This document shows, in pieces, positions 49,201 to 60,329 of a stretch of DNA of 64,000 nt (the first letter of the stretch is position 1; the number at the start of each line of letters is the position of its first letter). The position numbers and the translations under genes were made by a program. Origin of the DNA: Limanda limanda (lineage: Eukaryota > Chordata > Actinopteri > Pleuronectiformes > Pleuronectidae); assembly GCF_963576545.1 (NCBI RefSeq), contig NC_083645.1, forward strand, positions 7,808,447-7,872,446, in the 5' to 3' direction. Under the pieces are notes generated by a model. That model saw nothing but the letters and a program-made list of their open reading frames with translations, did not search any database and was not told the DNA's origin.

Positions 49201-51339
49201 CTTTCTATGGATCAATTATCTCAGTCTCTCTCAATGACAAAGGGTTACTCACTGAGGTCGGTCCTGCCCAGGGCCCAGACATACACCAGGAATCTATTGT
49301 AAGAAAAAGGCACGTGTGTATACAACACAAACCTGCACAATAAAACTGCCTTCATTCATTCCTTCTTTCAAAATCCAGAGAAGCCAAGACAATTAGATCC
49401 GACCAATGCAGACATGTTGGGGTACTCTCAATGACGTTTAGCATCACAAAGACATACAGGCGGAAAACCAAAAGGGACCTATAGAGTTGGGTGAAATGCG
49501 GGGGGGGGGGAATTATTTCACTGCCTCTGTGACAGTTTGGTCCAAATCAAATTCTAATGAGCTGCCGTGGCTTCAACGGAAAATCTGAACATCCTCAGAC
49601 TATGCAGCGTAAACTCAAGAAGGACATCAGTACAATAAAGAGGACATATACAAACTGGTCACCCTTGTCAGAAGAAATAACACAGTGAGCACTCCTGAGA
49701 GAAAAAATATACAAAAAGGGGAAATGGTTTTGTGTGGCAAAATGCCAGATTAAGCGAATTATTAAATCCATAGTGACTTAAAAAAGGGGAAAACAAGACC
49801 CTAACATGACAGTAGCCGTACCCAGGTGACCTACATCTACAAAAACGTCCTTCTAAAGCCACAGCAGGAAACTGGACTGATTTTAGGTGGATGAATATAT
49901 GTGTGCATATTCATTTTAACCACCATAAAAAATAAAAATGAAATCAGAGAAGGGAGGGATTTAAAGTATGCAGGACACAGTGGAATTTCAAACCCCAACC
50001 CCCTTCCCTTTCCCCCCCCTCGAGCCTTCACTGTAAAAGCCCCTCTACATGAGTTTCCATTACTTGGGTTTAACTCATGATTAGCCCAATTAATTTGCCT
50101 TCTCACCTCTCGTCTGCCTGCTAACAAAGCTGTGCTTATTTATGACGGAGCAGCCTTGTTTGGAGGCCTTCCACCCTGTCCTGCAGACAGAAGGACAAGT
50201 ACAACGTGTGCCCTCAAAGAAAATGTTAAAGCCGCAGAAAAAAGAGAAAAATCACAACTCCAGGGAGAAGGAAAAAGTCATAAGCCGTGTTCACAATGCA
50301 CAGCAATGTTTACTAAATCACTGCCGGCTGCCCGCACCTCACAGCCATAGGAGCCTGTAGTGAGGAAGCCTGGAAATAAACACAGGCCTGGCTTCTTTCA
50401 GTGGGGGAGCCGGGCTGGTGTGTTGATTATAGCTCTTTATTGTTATGAATTACCTGCAAGTATTTCCTAGATGAGGACTATATTTACTCACTGGAGCAGT
50501 GAATGGCTGCCACACACACACACACACATTGACTCGCATTGCTTTCCTGGAGAATTACCTTACCTTACTGCTTGTCTAAACCTTATACATACCATGTCCT
50601 AAACCAACCTTAAAAAACATGTCATTGCCACAACATTTAATAATATACATTAAGGGGACTTGCTTTCTGTTCCCATTTAGATTAATAACTGAACCACTGT
50701 TCTGAAGAATTTACCCCAACCATGTGTCACTGCTTCATTCCCAACACTTTCCCTGTAGTTGCCATGTAACACACACAAAAGCACCAGGTCTGTAACATTA
50801 ACCATTTCACTATACTGACAAAATCTCTGCTAGCAACAAATGACCGATTCACTTTGAAGTTTCAATGACTTACAACATTTTGTCTCGAAGAACTTGTGGA
50901 AAACTTTTTGAAAGTTAGTTATAACTAACAATGACTTCCTCGGTTGTACCTTTAGGAGCCAACATTAGGTCTTGAGGACATACTTCACCAATTGAACCCG
51001 GTTTCTCTCCATGCTAACTCTGCTAGCTTAAAAAAAGTTCCCAGGAGCCGTCGGACCACCGGGAGACCTCCCCGGGGCCGAGGGTCGTCCTCCGGCCGCA
51101 CTTTGGGAACCCTCCGCTCCGGACCGACTGGGTTCCAGGTATACAATTTTGACAAAAAAGCAGAATGTGTTTGAAAAAGACTCACCGTCGACTTCTTTGT
51201 TGGGGACGTCGTTGACGTTGAAGCCCATGGAGCTGTACGCGTCACGGACTTCATTGCAGTTCTTCAACTTTTGCTCCGCGGTCCCAGGAGCAGAGAAGAA
51301 GACGAGCAGGCTGCCCAGCACACACAGCAGCGTCTTCAT
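22077..51339 (-). CDS. gpc: Glypican (GPC1/2/4/6 branch, GPC4/6-like core), complete nine-exon gene
   Basis: GPI-anchored heparan-sulphate proteoglycan that modulates Wnt, Hedgehog, FGF and BMP signalling at the cell surface. Exons: 51339-51186, 30943-30785, 25107-24710, 24447-24282, 23254-23124, 23026-22880, 22785-22661, 22562-22390, 22300-22077. Together they make 1677 nt, 558 residues, with every junction in phase, close to the usual family length. The signal peptide [17 protein letters not shown] is followed by the cysteine-rich N-lobe, [77 protein letters not shown] and a Ser-Gly cluster ([10 protein letters not shown]) for glycosaminoglycan attachment. It ends in a hydrophobic GPI signal. 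The core resembles GPC6/GPC4 most; the N-lobe ([13 protein letters not shown]) leans to GPC1. The exact paralogue is left open. Confidence 0.93.
22390..22562 (-). CDS. gpc: Glypican exon 8
   Basis: 173 nt: [20 protein letters not shown] and [14 protein letters not shown], then [13 protein letters not shown]. The GLANQ and ITKP forms resemble GPC1; the rest is shared by the branch. Confidence 0.93.
22661..22785 (-). CDS. gpc: Glypican exon 7
   Basis: 125 nt: [23 protein letters not shown] and DECWNG, the conserved last cysteines of the ectodomain core. Confidence 0.92.
22880..23026 (-). CDS. gpc: Glypican exon 6
   Basis: 147 nt, 49 codons: [20 protein letters not shown], then [20 protein letters not shown]. 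The basic SKRS region corresponds to the family's convertase-processing zone. Confidence 0.93.
23124..23254 (-). CDS. gpc: Glypican exon 5
   Basis: 131 nt: [20 protein letters not shown] followed by [17 protein letters not shown]. This is the GPC4/6 form; human GPC1 differs strongly here. Confidence 0.93.
24282..24447 (-). CDS. gpc: Glypican exon 4
   Basis: 166 nt with six cysteines: [25 protein letters not shown]. The YCPYC and LNVM forms are closest to GPC6. Phase 1 end. Confidence 0.95.
24710..25107 (-). CDS. gpc: Glypican exon 3
   Basis: 398 nt, the largest exon, as in other glypicans. It encodes [37 protein letters not shown] and [17 protein letters not shown]. It ends in phase 0 after KVSM. 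Confidence 0.95.
25335..25781. mobile_element. Non-autonomous hAT element in glypican intron 2
   Basis: Termini TAGAGATGCCTCCGATAC and an inverted end finishing AAAACATCTCTA. Perfect 8-bp duplications CAGTGTAG lie at 25327-25334 and 25782-25789. 447 bp with no transposase. Confidence 0.8.
26988..27024. repeat. CA microsatellite
   Basis: About 18 CA units after a short run of GCAC repeats. Confidence 0.95.
28191..28227. repeat. TG microsatellite
   Basis: About 18 TG units in glypican intron 2. Confidence 0.95.
30785..30943 (-). CDS. gpc: Glypican exon 2
   Basis: 159 nt: [20 protein letters not shown] and on to HDHFD. The cysteines match the family pattern. The usual E-H-L-K/R-I-C-P-Q block is altered to APLRVCHQ. 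Confidence 0.92.
39592..39610. repeat. TG microsatellite
   Basis: Short interrupted TG run in glypican intron 1. Confidence 0.85.
40283..41221. mobile_element. PIF/Harbinger-like non-autonomous element
   Basis: The left end AGGCTCTTATATGCTTCTAC pairs with a right end reading TACAAGCATAAATTGGCCT. The flanks are TAA (40280-40282 and 41222-41224), the 3-bp target typical of PIF/Harbinger. Subterminal TACGTATCCGTTT and CTCTCCGAG motifs recur in inverted orientation. 939 bp with no transposase. Confidence 0.75.
40995..41042 (+). repeat. Three tandem 16-bp units with TGACGTCG/TGATGTCG
   Basis: CGTAGGGAAATGACGT occurs twice, then once with ATGATGT. Each junction forms TGACGTCG or TGATGTCG, close to the CRE/ATF core. 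It lies within the Harbinger-like element. Confidence 0.85.
43784..44355. mobile_element. Non-autonomous inverted-repeat element (TAA target)
   Basis: AGCCCTTTTCAGACATG at the left pairs with CATGTCTGAAAGCAGCT at the right, flanked by TAA on both sides (43781-43783, 44356-44358). 572 bp, no transposase. The target size fits Harbinger. Confidence 0.65.
46068..47043. mobile_element. Non-autonomous hAT element in glypican intron 1
   Basis: Termini TAGGGGTGCAACGATTAGTC and an inverted end finishing GTTGCAGCCCTA. Perfect 8-bp duplications GTATACAG lie at 46060-46067 and 47044-47051. Subterminal ATTAGTCGA/TCGACTAAT motifs are dense. 976 bp with no usable transposase. Confidence 0.9.
51186..51339 (-). 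CDS. gpc: Glypican exon 1 (signal peptide)
   Basis: ATG at 51339-51337. The signal peptide ends near APGTA, and the mature N-terminus contains [20 protein letters not shown]. Donor GTGAGT, phase 1. The following intron is 20.2 kb. Confidence 0.92.
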
Positions 51340-51960
51340 GGCGAGGCGGCGACGAAGCGACAGAAAACCAGGAGAGGCCCGGGGAGAGCGAGAAGAGGCA
51401 AACGATGGCCGCTCAGGTAGAAGCTAGGACCGAGTTGGAGCGACTCCCACGCTGAGTCTCCTCATGGAGACGCTGCTTCCTTCAGCTCCAGCGACACCTC
51501 CTTCACAGCGGCTCCGAGGAGGCCACCGCTCCGAACACCGGGCTCCGAACACCGGGGAACACGCCGAGCACACCTCGTCCCTCTGGAGGCTCAAGGTGCG
51601 AGTCGAGTCCCGGACTCAAGAGGACAAAAACACGACAGAGCAACACTTTGAGAAACCTGTAAAAAACTTTTTTCTCTCTCTAACTTTCCAGCAGCGCTTC
51701 CCAGCCTCGACGGTAAAACCAGGGGGAGCAGCAGCAGAGGAGACGCCGGAAAAAGTTGTCTTCTTTTCTTTTCTTTCCCTGGTGAGCGACGGGTATCTGT
51801 GCGTGAGGAGTCGGGACTGTGCCGCTGTTCGTGCTCAGAGATCCAGATGCGGGCAGGGACGAGTGCGAGTTCCGGGGGACAAAGAGGTGGAAGTGAGAAA
51901 CACCAGGGGTGGAGCGTGGAGCAGGGACTTTAAAACCCAGGATCTCTCCCCCCCCTCTCT
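51340..51960 (-). promoter_or_regulatory. gpc: GC-rich 5' region of the glypican gene
   Basis: CpG-dense sequence (for example GCGAGGCGGCGACGAAGCGA just above the ATG) directly upstream of the start codon, without an obvious TATA box. It fits a CpG-island promoter plus 5' UTR. Long open frames here come from base composition. Confidence 0.55.
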
Positions 51961-51989
51961 CTCCCTCTCTCTCTCTCGGTGATGGTGTC

Positions 51990-53944
51990 TAGACTTCAGC
52001 GGTAAGTACCAGGCTTGAAAAATCAGGACTGGAGCTCGAGGGTGGAGCTGTGCTGTGGCACAACACGAGGGCTCTGCTATTATTGGCTCGCATGACGCGA
52101 AGAAAAAAAACCAAAGTGGTGAAAATCACAAATCTCTTTTTATTGCAGACCCCGGGTTGACCTGTGTTTTAACAGAGCTCCTTATCTGCCGATGTGCAGA
52201 TAAAAAAGTCTTTGAAGTGAACAGACATCCCTCATCATGCTTTCACTGTCCTGACATAAAACGAGAGAAGTCATCAGTGGTGATTAAGTGTGCTGGGAAA
52301 TCACCTCATGCATTGTTAGTGAATCGTATCCAGATGATTCGATTCCATTTGATTTGTCTGACACCAAAGCACCACGTGATAATACAATACAAATAATGAA
52401 TAAGGATTGATTAAACAACAGCAACAACAATAATAATGAGCTAATAATGAATAAATATGCAGGTTTCTTAGCTGCTGCTACTGCTTTTAATGTTTCATTA
52501 TCAGGCCATTATTTCTGTCAGTGTGTGATAATGATGTGTATTTTATATTTATATTTTTTTCAATTTGATCTGCTCTCTGTTTTCTTAATCCTATGTAAAG
52601 TGTCTTTAATCATTGTGAAAAGCACAAAAAGAATATATTATTTCAATCTTAAACCATTTTTAATCATATGTAAAGTTTCTGAACATTATTAAAAGTATTA
52701 TGCAAATTAAATGTCTTACTCTGATTATTAAAGTTAACATCAAGTAAATATAAAAACTAAAAGTAACTTAGAGTAAATTAAATAAATGAAGAATTTTCTG
52801 TAAAGTTACAGAACCCGACTGAGTGTGAGCCAGCATTTGCCTTGACAGGTTGTTATAGTGATAGTAGTGAGGATCTTTTTGTTACATCTTTATTTATAAA
52901 AAAAAAAAAATCGAAACAAATTCTAACAAAACAGCCATGTACATGAGAACAAAGCATGTGACACATTTTCTGTCTTAATCAAAATTTGTTATTTCTGTCC
53001 AGCCGCTATAATCCAGTGGACCTTGGTTTGTTTAAAAGGCTGAGATTAAAACGTGGCTAGTGTTACAGTAACCATGGAGTCCAAATGACAGGCCTGCTCC
53101 TTACACAAACACGGGTTAGGCTGCATGTGTCCTGTTAGCAACGGGGCAGTGGTGGTGTTTTTAATATGCAGCTGCCTGTCACATAGAGCGCTCAGTGTTG
53201 TAAACTACAGTAAACAGAGGAATGGAAGCGTGTCGCAGCAGCTGTACGTTGATAGAGATGACAGAAATGAATGGGAAAGGTATAAAACAGTCACAATGCA
53301 TTTAAGGCTATTAGATGGGGAAACACACTGAGTATCCTGCTGCTGTGGCAGTTACAGTTGAAATAATAAACACAAATCGGCCAAAACTTTTATTGAAAAC
53401 ATCGTAGCTTCAGCGATCGCCTAAGAAATAAACCCTGAGACCTAACTTAAGTGTGTCATTGGTCCTCTTGCAAAAATCTATCAAAGTCATGTTTTATGAT
53501 ATATTTTGTTCCTGTTTTACTTTTTCTATTCTCAGACACAAGTTTGTTTTATGTGCTGTCCTGCTGCTCCCTGCCTCTGTCCTTTGGCCCCTCGCTGCAT
53601 CTAGTTTCACTGGGGAAAAAACAAATTAAATTCAGATTACACTGACAAGACAAGCAGTCGAAACCGATGGTGATTAAAGACTGAGTTTAAAGAAGACGAG
53701 CAAAGTAAATGTTTTCGAATAAGCATAATGATCACATCATGTCCATGTTGTCTCCATCTATCACACGTACTCAATAAACACATGTTCTGATAGAGAGTCC
53801 AAAATGGATGCATAGAGTTTTATAAAATGCAACAATACGACTCCTGTCTTATATACAAATCCTCTAATTTACAGAAAAAAAGTCGTAGTAAGACTTTCTA
53901 CCCCCTGTGTTTAAACATGCCTGGACTTGTGGGGTGCTTCTGTA

Positions 53945-53988
<44 letters not shown>

Positions 53989-56900
53989 TGTATGGACCTC
54001 CATCAGGGTTGGTGGGGGGGTGCAGCACTCAGCAAAATGACATTCCTCCTTTTGTGTCCACATTCCTCAGGCGGCTCCATTCATTCTGTGTGACTGCGGC
54101 GGCTGCAGGGGGAGGCCGAGGGGTTTTGCCGAGGAGCAGGAGGAGGATGCCGGGGGCTGTGTGTGCCTGGGAGAGCGTGGGCCCGGCGCTGCTCTCAATG
54201 GGACAAACAAAAGGTAAGAAAATGGTCCAGTGCCATGGTAATTAGACATGAATGAGCTTTGAACGACGTGACATGTCTCTGTTTTTCTCTCTCTTAGGCA
54301 CAGGAATCTCAGCATCCAGCTTGGTTAAAAAAAATAATAATAATGGGCTCGGGTGCACGTTCAAAAGCACCTGAATTAAATTGTTATTTTAATTTCTATG
54401 CGTGCCTTGATGACCCCTCAGGCTCACGAGGGTAGCCAAGCCCCAAACATCTCTGTGTGACCATGAAATAGTGCTGAAATACATATTCATAGGGAGGGTC
54501 AATCACTCAGGCAGAAAATGCAACAATTCCTGATAGTCAGCTTTTCCCCCTGTTCCTGCTGACTAACATCAAATTGACCTTTCACTCTCATAATGCGTGC
54601 TGTTTCAACATTGCCCCAATATTACCCTAAGAAAACACATGAACTCTGCATTTGAATGGGCCTGTTTGCCCTTTCTCCAGCCTCGCATTAGCATTCAGAG
54701 TATAACCCCCACCACCACCGCCACCACCTCCACCACCCTGGGCTTGCCACTGCTCTCTCTTGCAGCCAGCGTTTGCTCATCTCCTGATAATCAGCCTCTC
54801 TTTTCCATCTTAAAGGCAGCAAATCCAGTTCGGGAGAGAAAAGCACAGCTGGATAACAATGGCATTTTTTAACTGGATCTGGAGAGCAGAGGGTGCGTGG
54901 GTGTGAGAAGTTACAGCAGAGAGGCAGGACGGCGGAAACATTTTTTAAGTGTATTTGCAGGGACGGGCGTGTTTGTGTGAGGAGCTGTGAGTGATTGGCC
55001 TTGTAAGGAAAGTAGACTAGACAGGCTTTAAAAATGGAGATGCAACACAAACAATTAGGACTAATGAAGCGAGTTCCATTGTGGGGGTGGATGATGGTCT
55101 CTTACCTGGGTAATAGGTGACACTAGGGGTCAAACTAATGGGCTTCAGTGTGAGGAAAAATAATGTGGTCCATTATCAGCCGGGAGTGAAGAAAACAGAT
55201 GCAGAGAAAAAACACACATAACTCAGATGCTGCTTTGCTCTGAGAACTACGAGCAGAGTCCAGAGACTCATAAATCAGAAGATTCACAAAGGGCTTTGAA
55301 GTGGATCAGACATTAAAGTAACATATATACTTGCAACATATACATGTCCTATTCATAACCTCTGCGGAGAACCTTATTTTTTCACTTGGTTATGTTTCCT
55401 CGCTCTGTAAGTACGACTCCACCTTGGATATCTGAATATGTGACGTTCAAGGTGTTCCAGAAAGTACTTAGTGATCTGTCATTTGTGTTTTATGCAACTT
55501 TCTGCTGGTCCTCACTCCTCCCTCTGGTAATACCTGGCTACATTTCCCAGAAGGACTTTGGACAGCCTCAGAGAACTTGTTTGAAGTTGACCTTAAAAGC
55601 ACCAATGTAACAGTGTATCTTTTCCATTATTCATATCCTGATTTAAAATCTGCCTGAAAATTACACTGAAATGCAGTTTTGTTCCTCATCACTCATTCAG
55701 CCTGACCCTGTGTTCATGAGCTGATTTCTTGTTGGGAGGAGGCTCAATGTATCAACCTGTCAACATAACCTGCAGTTGGCATGGAATGTGTGGGAATAAC
55801 CATATCCATCATATTTGTATTTTTCATGGATGGAGCAAGGTAATCCCACCCTCTAAACCCTGATCGGCCAGTTGTTATACTCAATTATAGAAGAAGCCAT
55901 CAAGGCCAACACTATCTAAAATGACTGGAACTAACTCATGTAAAGTAAGACGATTTCTATTCTTACCTCGTGGTAGTATCAAGAAATGAGCTAACCTGAT
56001 AACAGGACTGACTTCTGACTGCAGCTCGCTTCACCAAGAGATCTCGACTCTCGTTCATCAGCATCTTATCAACAAGACGACTCACCTGCTGTGAATTCTC
56101 TGGACATTTTCCCGCAGCATTCTCACATGGTCTCACTTAGACATTTTACACAGGCTGGCACGGAAGGTTCCCAAAAACATGTCTGAAGCCACTGACTCTG
56201 GCGGTGAAGATCTCACATACCTCCGAGATGTTATTGAAGCAGCTTATAGGGAAAAGCTTTGAAGAAACACATAGACAGAACTGATTTTGACTATTTTAAA
56301 GATTTAACGATCGTAGTTGAGTAGGAATTCAGCACTTCATCATTTCAATTTAAATGATAGCTGTTAACATTAGTAAGTAGCTGTTTTCTCCTGGTCCAAA
56401 TGGTGGTATTAGATTAACTAATGCCACCTGTATCATTGAAACTGTACAGGAAACCACAGAGAGGAACAAATGCAACAAGAGAAACTGACAAAAGGATCAG
56501 ACAACAAACTAAGAAGAGAAACCATAGTGGAACAAAACTTGAGCAGGAAGTGGGACAAGACCTGGTCTTTTCCAATTACTGTAACTGTGGATCATGTGTA
56601 AGAGAAGAAAGCAGAAGAAAAAGCATTGCAGAGTAAAGTAGTTTATCATTTGGAGAAAAGGCAGACGTTATGCCTTGTTCATAAAAGGTGCTGCATTTCA
56701 ATCCTTTCTGTTGTTTAAAGCACCTGGTATTTGATTCTGAGGAAGTGACAAAAACAAACCGGGACCTTTGCTGGTGATGCCTCAGATCTGAGGCCTGCAC
56801 CGGTCCAGTTTGGCCATTCTGCACTAACCGGCCCATTAATTTCTAAAGGAAATACAGACCCAAACTGGTCTGTCAATATAAATCCCATGAACCAAAAGGT

Positions 56901-58470
56901 TATCTACATACATGGGCCACAGGATCACTGATGTTGTAACTCACCCAGACTCTATTTACACAAGCCTTGTGTAGATACCGTCAGTTTACAAGGTACTGTT
57001 CCATCACAGTACAAAATACTTCATCAGTCAGCTCCTTCTTGTTGTTGATGTGATGCAAAATTACACAAAGACAGTCGCTTTGCATAATCATCTCGCCACA
57101 AGTGACTGCCCCGCTGCTGTGAACCAGCTGCATTCTCAGATAAGATTGATGATACATTGAGGGCTGAGAGATTTTGCATCATCCACACAAAAAAATCCTG
57201 GAGACTACTTCAGGATAATAAATTGTTAACTGGTTTAAAAGTTAGAAGAAAAAACTACTATTTAAAAAAAAGAATTATTAATAAAATAACTTTTTAATAT
57301 TTACATAATGTATCCCATGCTGGTTCTGGAAATTCCTGCAAAAACATATTTTTGGGCATTAGAAATCATTTTTGAAGGTTACCCACGTGTGTTCACCAGT
57401 TTCTACCCTTTCCACCGGATTCTACAACATTAGAATGAAAGTCTGTGAAAGTTATTGGGTTATTTGCTAACTGTCAATCAAATCTGATCAAACACAGCCA
57501 CACAGACATGATGAAGCAGATCGACTTTGTTTTTCTGTTTTTCCTCCCAAATTTTAGCCAGGATTGCTGCTTATATAGTAACCGAGTTGGAATATTACAG
57601 ACTTGAAAGTTGAAAACAAGTTTTCGGGGACTTTAATGTGATGTGAGAGGGGTTACAGCTTGGATATTTCTTGTCAATATGCTGTATATTTGCATATCAA
57701 AAACATGTTTGAAACCATATTTTTTATGACTATGATAAATGCAGTTGACTAATAAACCAAGGCTCCATCTCATCAGAAAATACTGAATACATAAAATAGG
57801 ATCAGCTTCTCCCTCTAAAGGTTCCTTGGGGAGCTAGTTGCACCTGAGGCAGGTCGCCAGCGTTTCACAGGGCACAAGCTGTTTTAAAACATGCACTGAA
57901 TCCGGATATTATCCAGAAATCTTCCGGAGGGGCTGTATGTGAGAGTACAAATGTCACAGTCAGTTGTTCTGGACATTTTTCGTAAATTTTTCCTGCCATC
58001 CCCCTGGTAAAATGTCCGACCAATATCAGTCAACTCATGTGAGAATGCAGCAGGAAAATTCACAGCAAACAAGTAGGCGTGTTCATGACATTTCTAACAT
58101 GTGACAAATATGTCAGAATGAAAAAGAGCTGTCCTACACGTAGAAGACAAGGATAAGGGTGATGAGGGCCGACGTTGTAAAGACAAACACAGGATTTCAT
58201 ACGTGTCCGGCCTACTGTATATTCGACATGGTGCCACCCCTGGCCTGAATGTTCCGCACATTATCCTGTTGCCGTGAAAGCATGTGACCCTGGCAGTCTC
58301 CTGCTGCGTTCTTCATGTGTGAAAGGAAAACTGCTTCAAATACCTGGACCCAATTTTCTGCAATTATCTGGAGTCCATCTCATTACAACAAACACATGAT
58401 CAATAATATATAATACACAATAAATATCATATACAGAGACACGACAGCACAAACAGTAAATCATGTTTAG
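51990..58470. other. Intergenic region, no gene seen
   Basis: AT-rich with TG repeats and CAC-rich segments (54706-54740). No splice-framed coding segment was recognised on either strand. Confidence 0.5.
53948..53980. repeat. TG microsatellite
   Basis: About 16 TG units followed by interrupted TATGTG. Confidence 0.95.
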
Positions 58471-58476
58471 TTTATT
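58471..58476 (-). terminator. Possible polyadenylation signal for the GPI-protein gene
   Basis: AATAAA on the minus strand about 1.7 kb after the TGA at 60166. The interval has no other gene and would be the 3' UTR. Confidence 0.35.
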
Positions 58477-60165
58477 TTACATTGTACTTTCCCCATCAAC
58501 ATTCAACTGAAAAGAGGAAAAAAAAAATGTCTCCCTCCTTTACTGGTTCTGTTCCTGGCAGCTATGTCTGATGTCAGGACCCTGGTGCTCTGCCTGCTGG
58601 ACCCTTGACATGATTCACTGGCACACCCATGTGGAGCCGAGCCATTGTTGCTGTCATGAGTTAACACCTGTGCTTCTCCTCTGACATAAGTCAAATAGTC
58701 TGGAGTGAGTACAGTCAACACGTACAGTACAGCTGTGAAGTCAGCTGGGTGGCGGCAGCACATACAGCTCCGGCTTTTAATTAGCGTCTCTCCCCACATC
58801 CATCACACGTCTTAGCAACCAGAGAGCTGGAATCCACTTTTCACAACAAACTCAAATCAACAAACAATAGGAAAAAAAAACATCGAAGAACAAATAATTC
58901 CATAGAAAGGTAACATTAGTAGAATGCAATTTACACAGGTTTTTACATATTTACATTTCACATCACTCCTTTCTTCACCAACAGTGCTAAGGAATGAGCT
59001 AGAAATGCTTTTTAGACTGGCCAACAATCTAGTTCACCAACCAAATGACAATGAAAAATGTCAATATTATAAATCAACATATTTTTGTAAACATGGCACC
59101 AACACAGAGAAACATACATCTGTACAGTTATCAGGCTGATTTGTAGACGGGCGCTCAGTGGATAGCCCTTGAGTCTTTAATAGGTTTTTAAGTCTCATTT
59201 AGGGCTGTTACTGTTAAAAAAAAATCATCATCAGCGTTACGAAATAAAGCAAACATTAACAGCAGCAGTGAAAAAAATACTCCTGCATTGCTGGGATCAG
59301 TCTGAAATAATATCGATATCACAGGGACACAAGGAATGAGAGTGAGAGGAAGGAGATTCAAAAGAGCATTTGAAGGTGACAGTGCGTCTTTAACTGAAGC
59401 TTTCACCTTGGCTCTCTGGGATGTGGAGATCACGTCAAATGAGCCACCAGCTCTGTTGCCTGCAGGAGAGTACTCACTGCCACAGAGGAAAGTAGCAGAA
59501 GCTCTTCCTCCAACGTGCTCCTGCTGGGCAATAACTTGTTGCAGGCTGCGAAACCAGTACAGTTGAGTGTCTGTTTTCCCAAGAAGTGCTTCCCTTACGG
59601 GCCCCATGTCAGAGTTGACTAATGATGGGGGGTCTTTGCCACATTGTAACTATAAATGTCAGTATGAGGGCAAAGAGGAGGTGAGGCGAGAGGGCACAAA
59701 TATAGTCACTACCACATACCTCTTTTTACACCAGAGTAAGCAAGTATATGTTCACCCTGGTGTCACATTTCCATCACTGCCGGAGCCGGAGCTGATAAAA
59801 ACCTGCATCTACTGCGGGATACCCAGGATAGAATGCTGATTATATCCATTCACATTGCAGACAAAAGCCAGAAGTAAGTGGGTGTTAGTGGGTTTTTTGA
59901 CCAGTGAATAAGAGGGTATAGTGGGAGTGGACCAGAAGATGGGTTTCTTATTTACACAATGCCAAGGGGTTATCTGGTGTGCTTTTATACGTTTGTTGAG
60001 TGATTTTAATAAAACACAACAAGTTCTTTCTGAGACGCGTTAAAAGGAATGTACCAATTTCTGTAGTTAATGCTTCCTTTCGATGAGCCACAGTTTTCCA
60101 TGTTCCACAGAGTTTTGTATTGAATCCTAAGGTAAAGAGGTGATGGGAGAGTGTGAGTGCACAGG

Positions 60166-60329
60166 TCAGTGGAGACATAGCAGGAGCAGAGCGAGCGTCA
60201 CAGGGAGCGTCAGGACCAGGTAGCTCCTCCTGAGCGGAGCCGTGGGTGAGGAGACGCCTGTGGCGAGCCGTGGGGTCAGCAGCTGCTCCTGGAAGGTGAA
60301 GTCTTCCATTGCCAGGTTATCAGCGAGAT
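60166..60329 (-). CDS. Last exon of an unidentified GPI-anchored protein
   Basis: Acceptor CGCCCACAG, then 53 codons in phase (after a split codon) to TGA. The segment begins DLADNLAMEDFTFQEQLLTP and ends in a strongly hydrophobic tail, VLTLPVTLALLLLCLH, after a small-residue stretch (TGVSSPTAP). This is the layout of a GPI-attachment signal with no cytosolic tail. Upstream exons must lie beyond 60330 and were not found within the window. I do not recognise the protein; it differs from the glypican tail at 22077. Confidence 0.5.

Larger units (their letters stand above)
30944..51185. other. Glypican intron 1 (20.2 kb)
   Basis: No protein-coding exon was recognised on either strand. It contains at least three terminal-inverted-repeat elements (40283, 43784, 46068) and several microsatellites. 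Large first introns of glypican genes often hold enhancers, but none can be named from sequence alone. Confidence 0.7.

Noticed and set aside
51464..51982. 172-codon plus-strand open frame above the glypican start
   Set aside because: CpG-rich promoter and 5' UTR composition; no domain, no splice structure, ends in a CT repeat.
59188..59607. 139-codon minus-strand open frame
   Set aside because: Lies in the probable 3' UTR downstream of the GPI-protein stop; no recognisable domain. The hydrophobic stretch is not enough.
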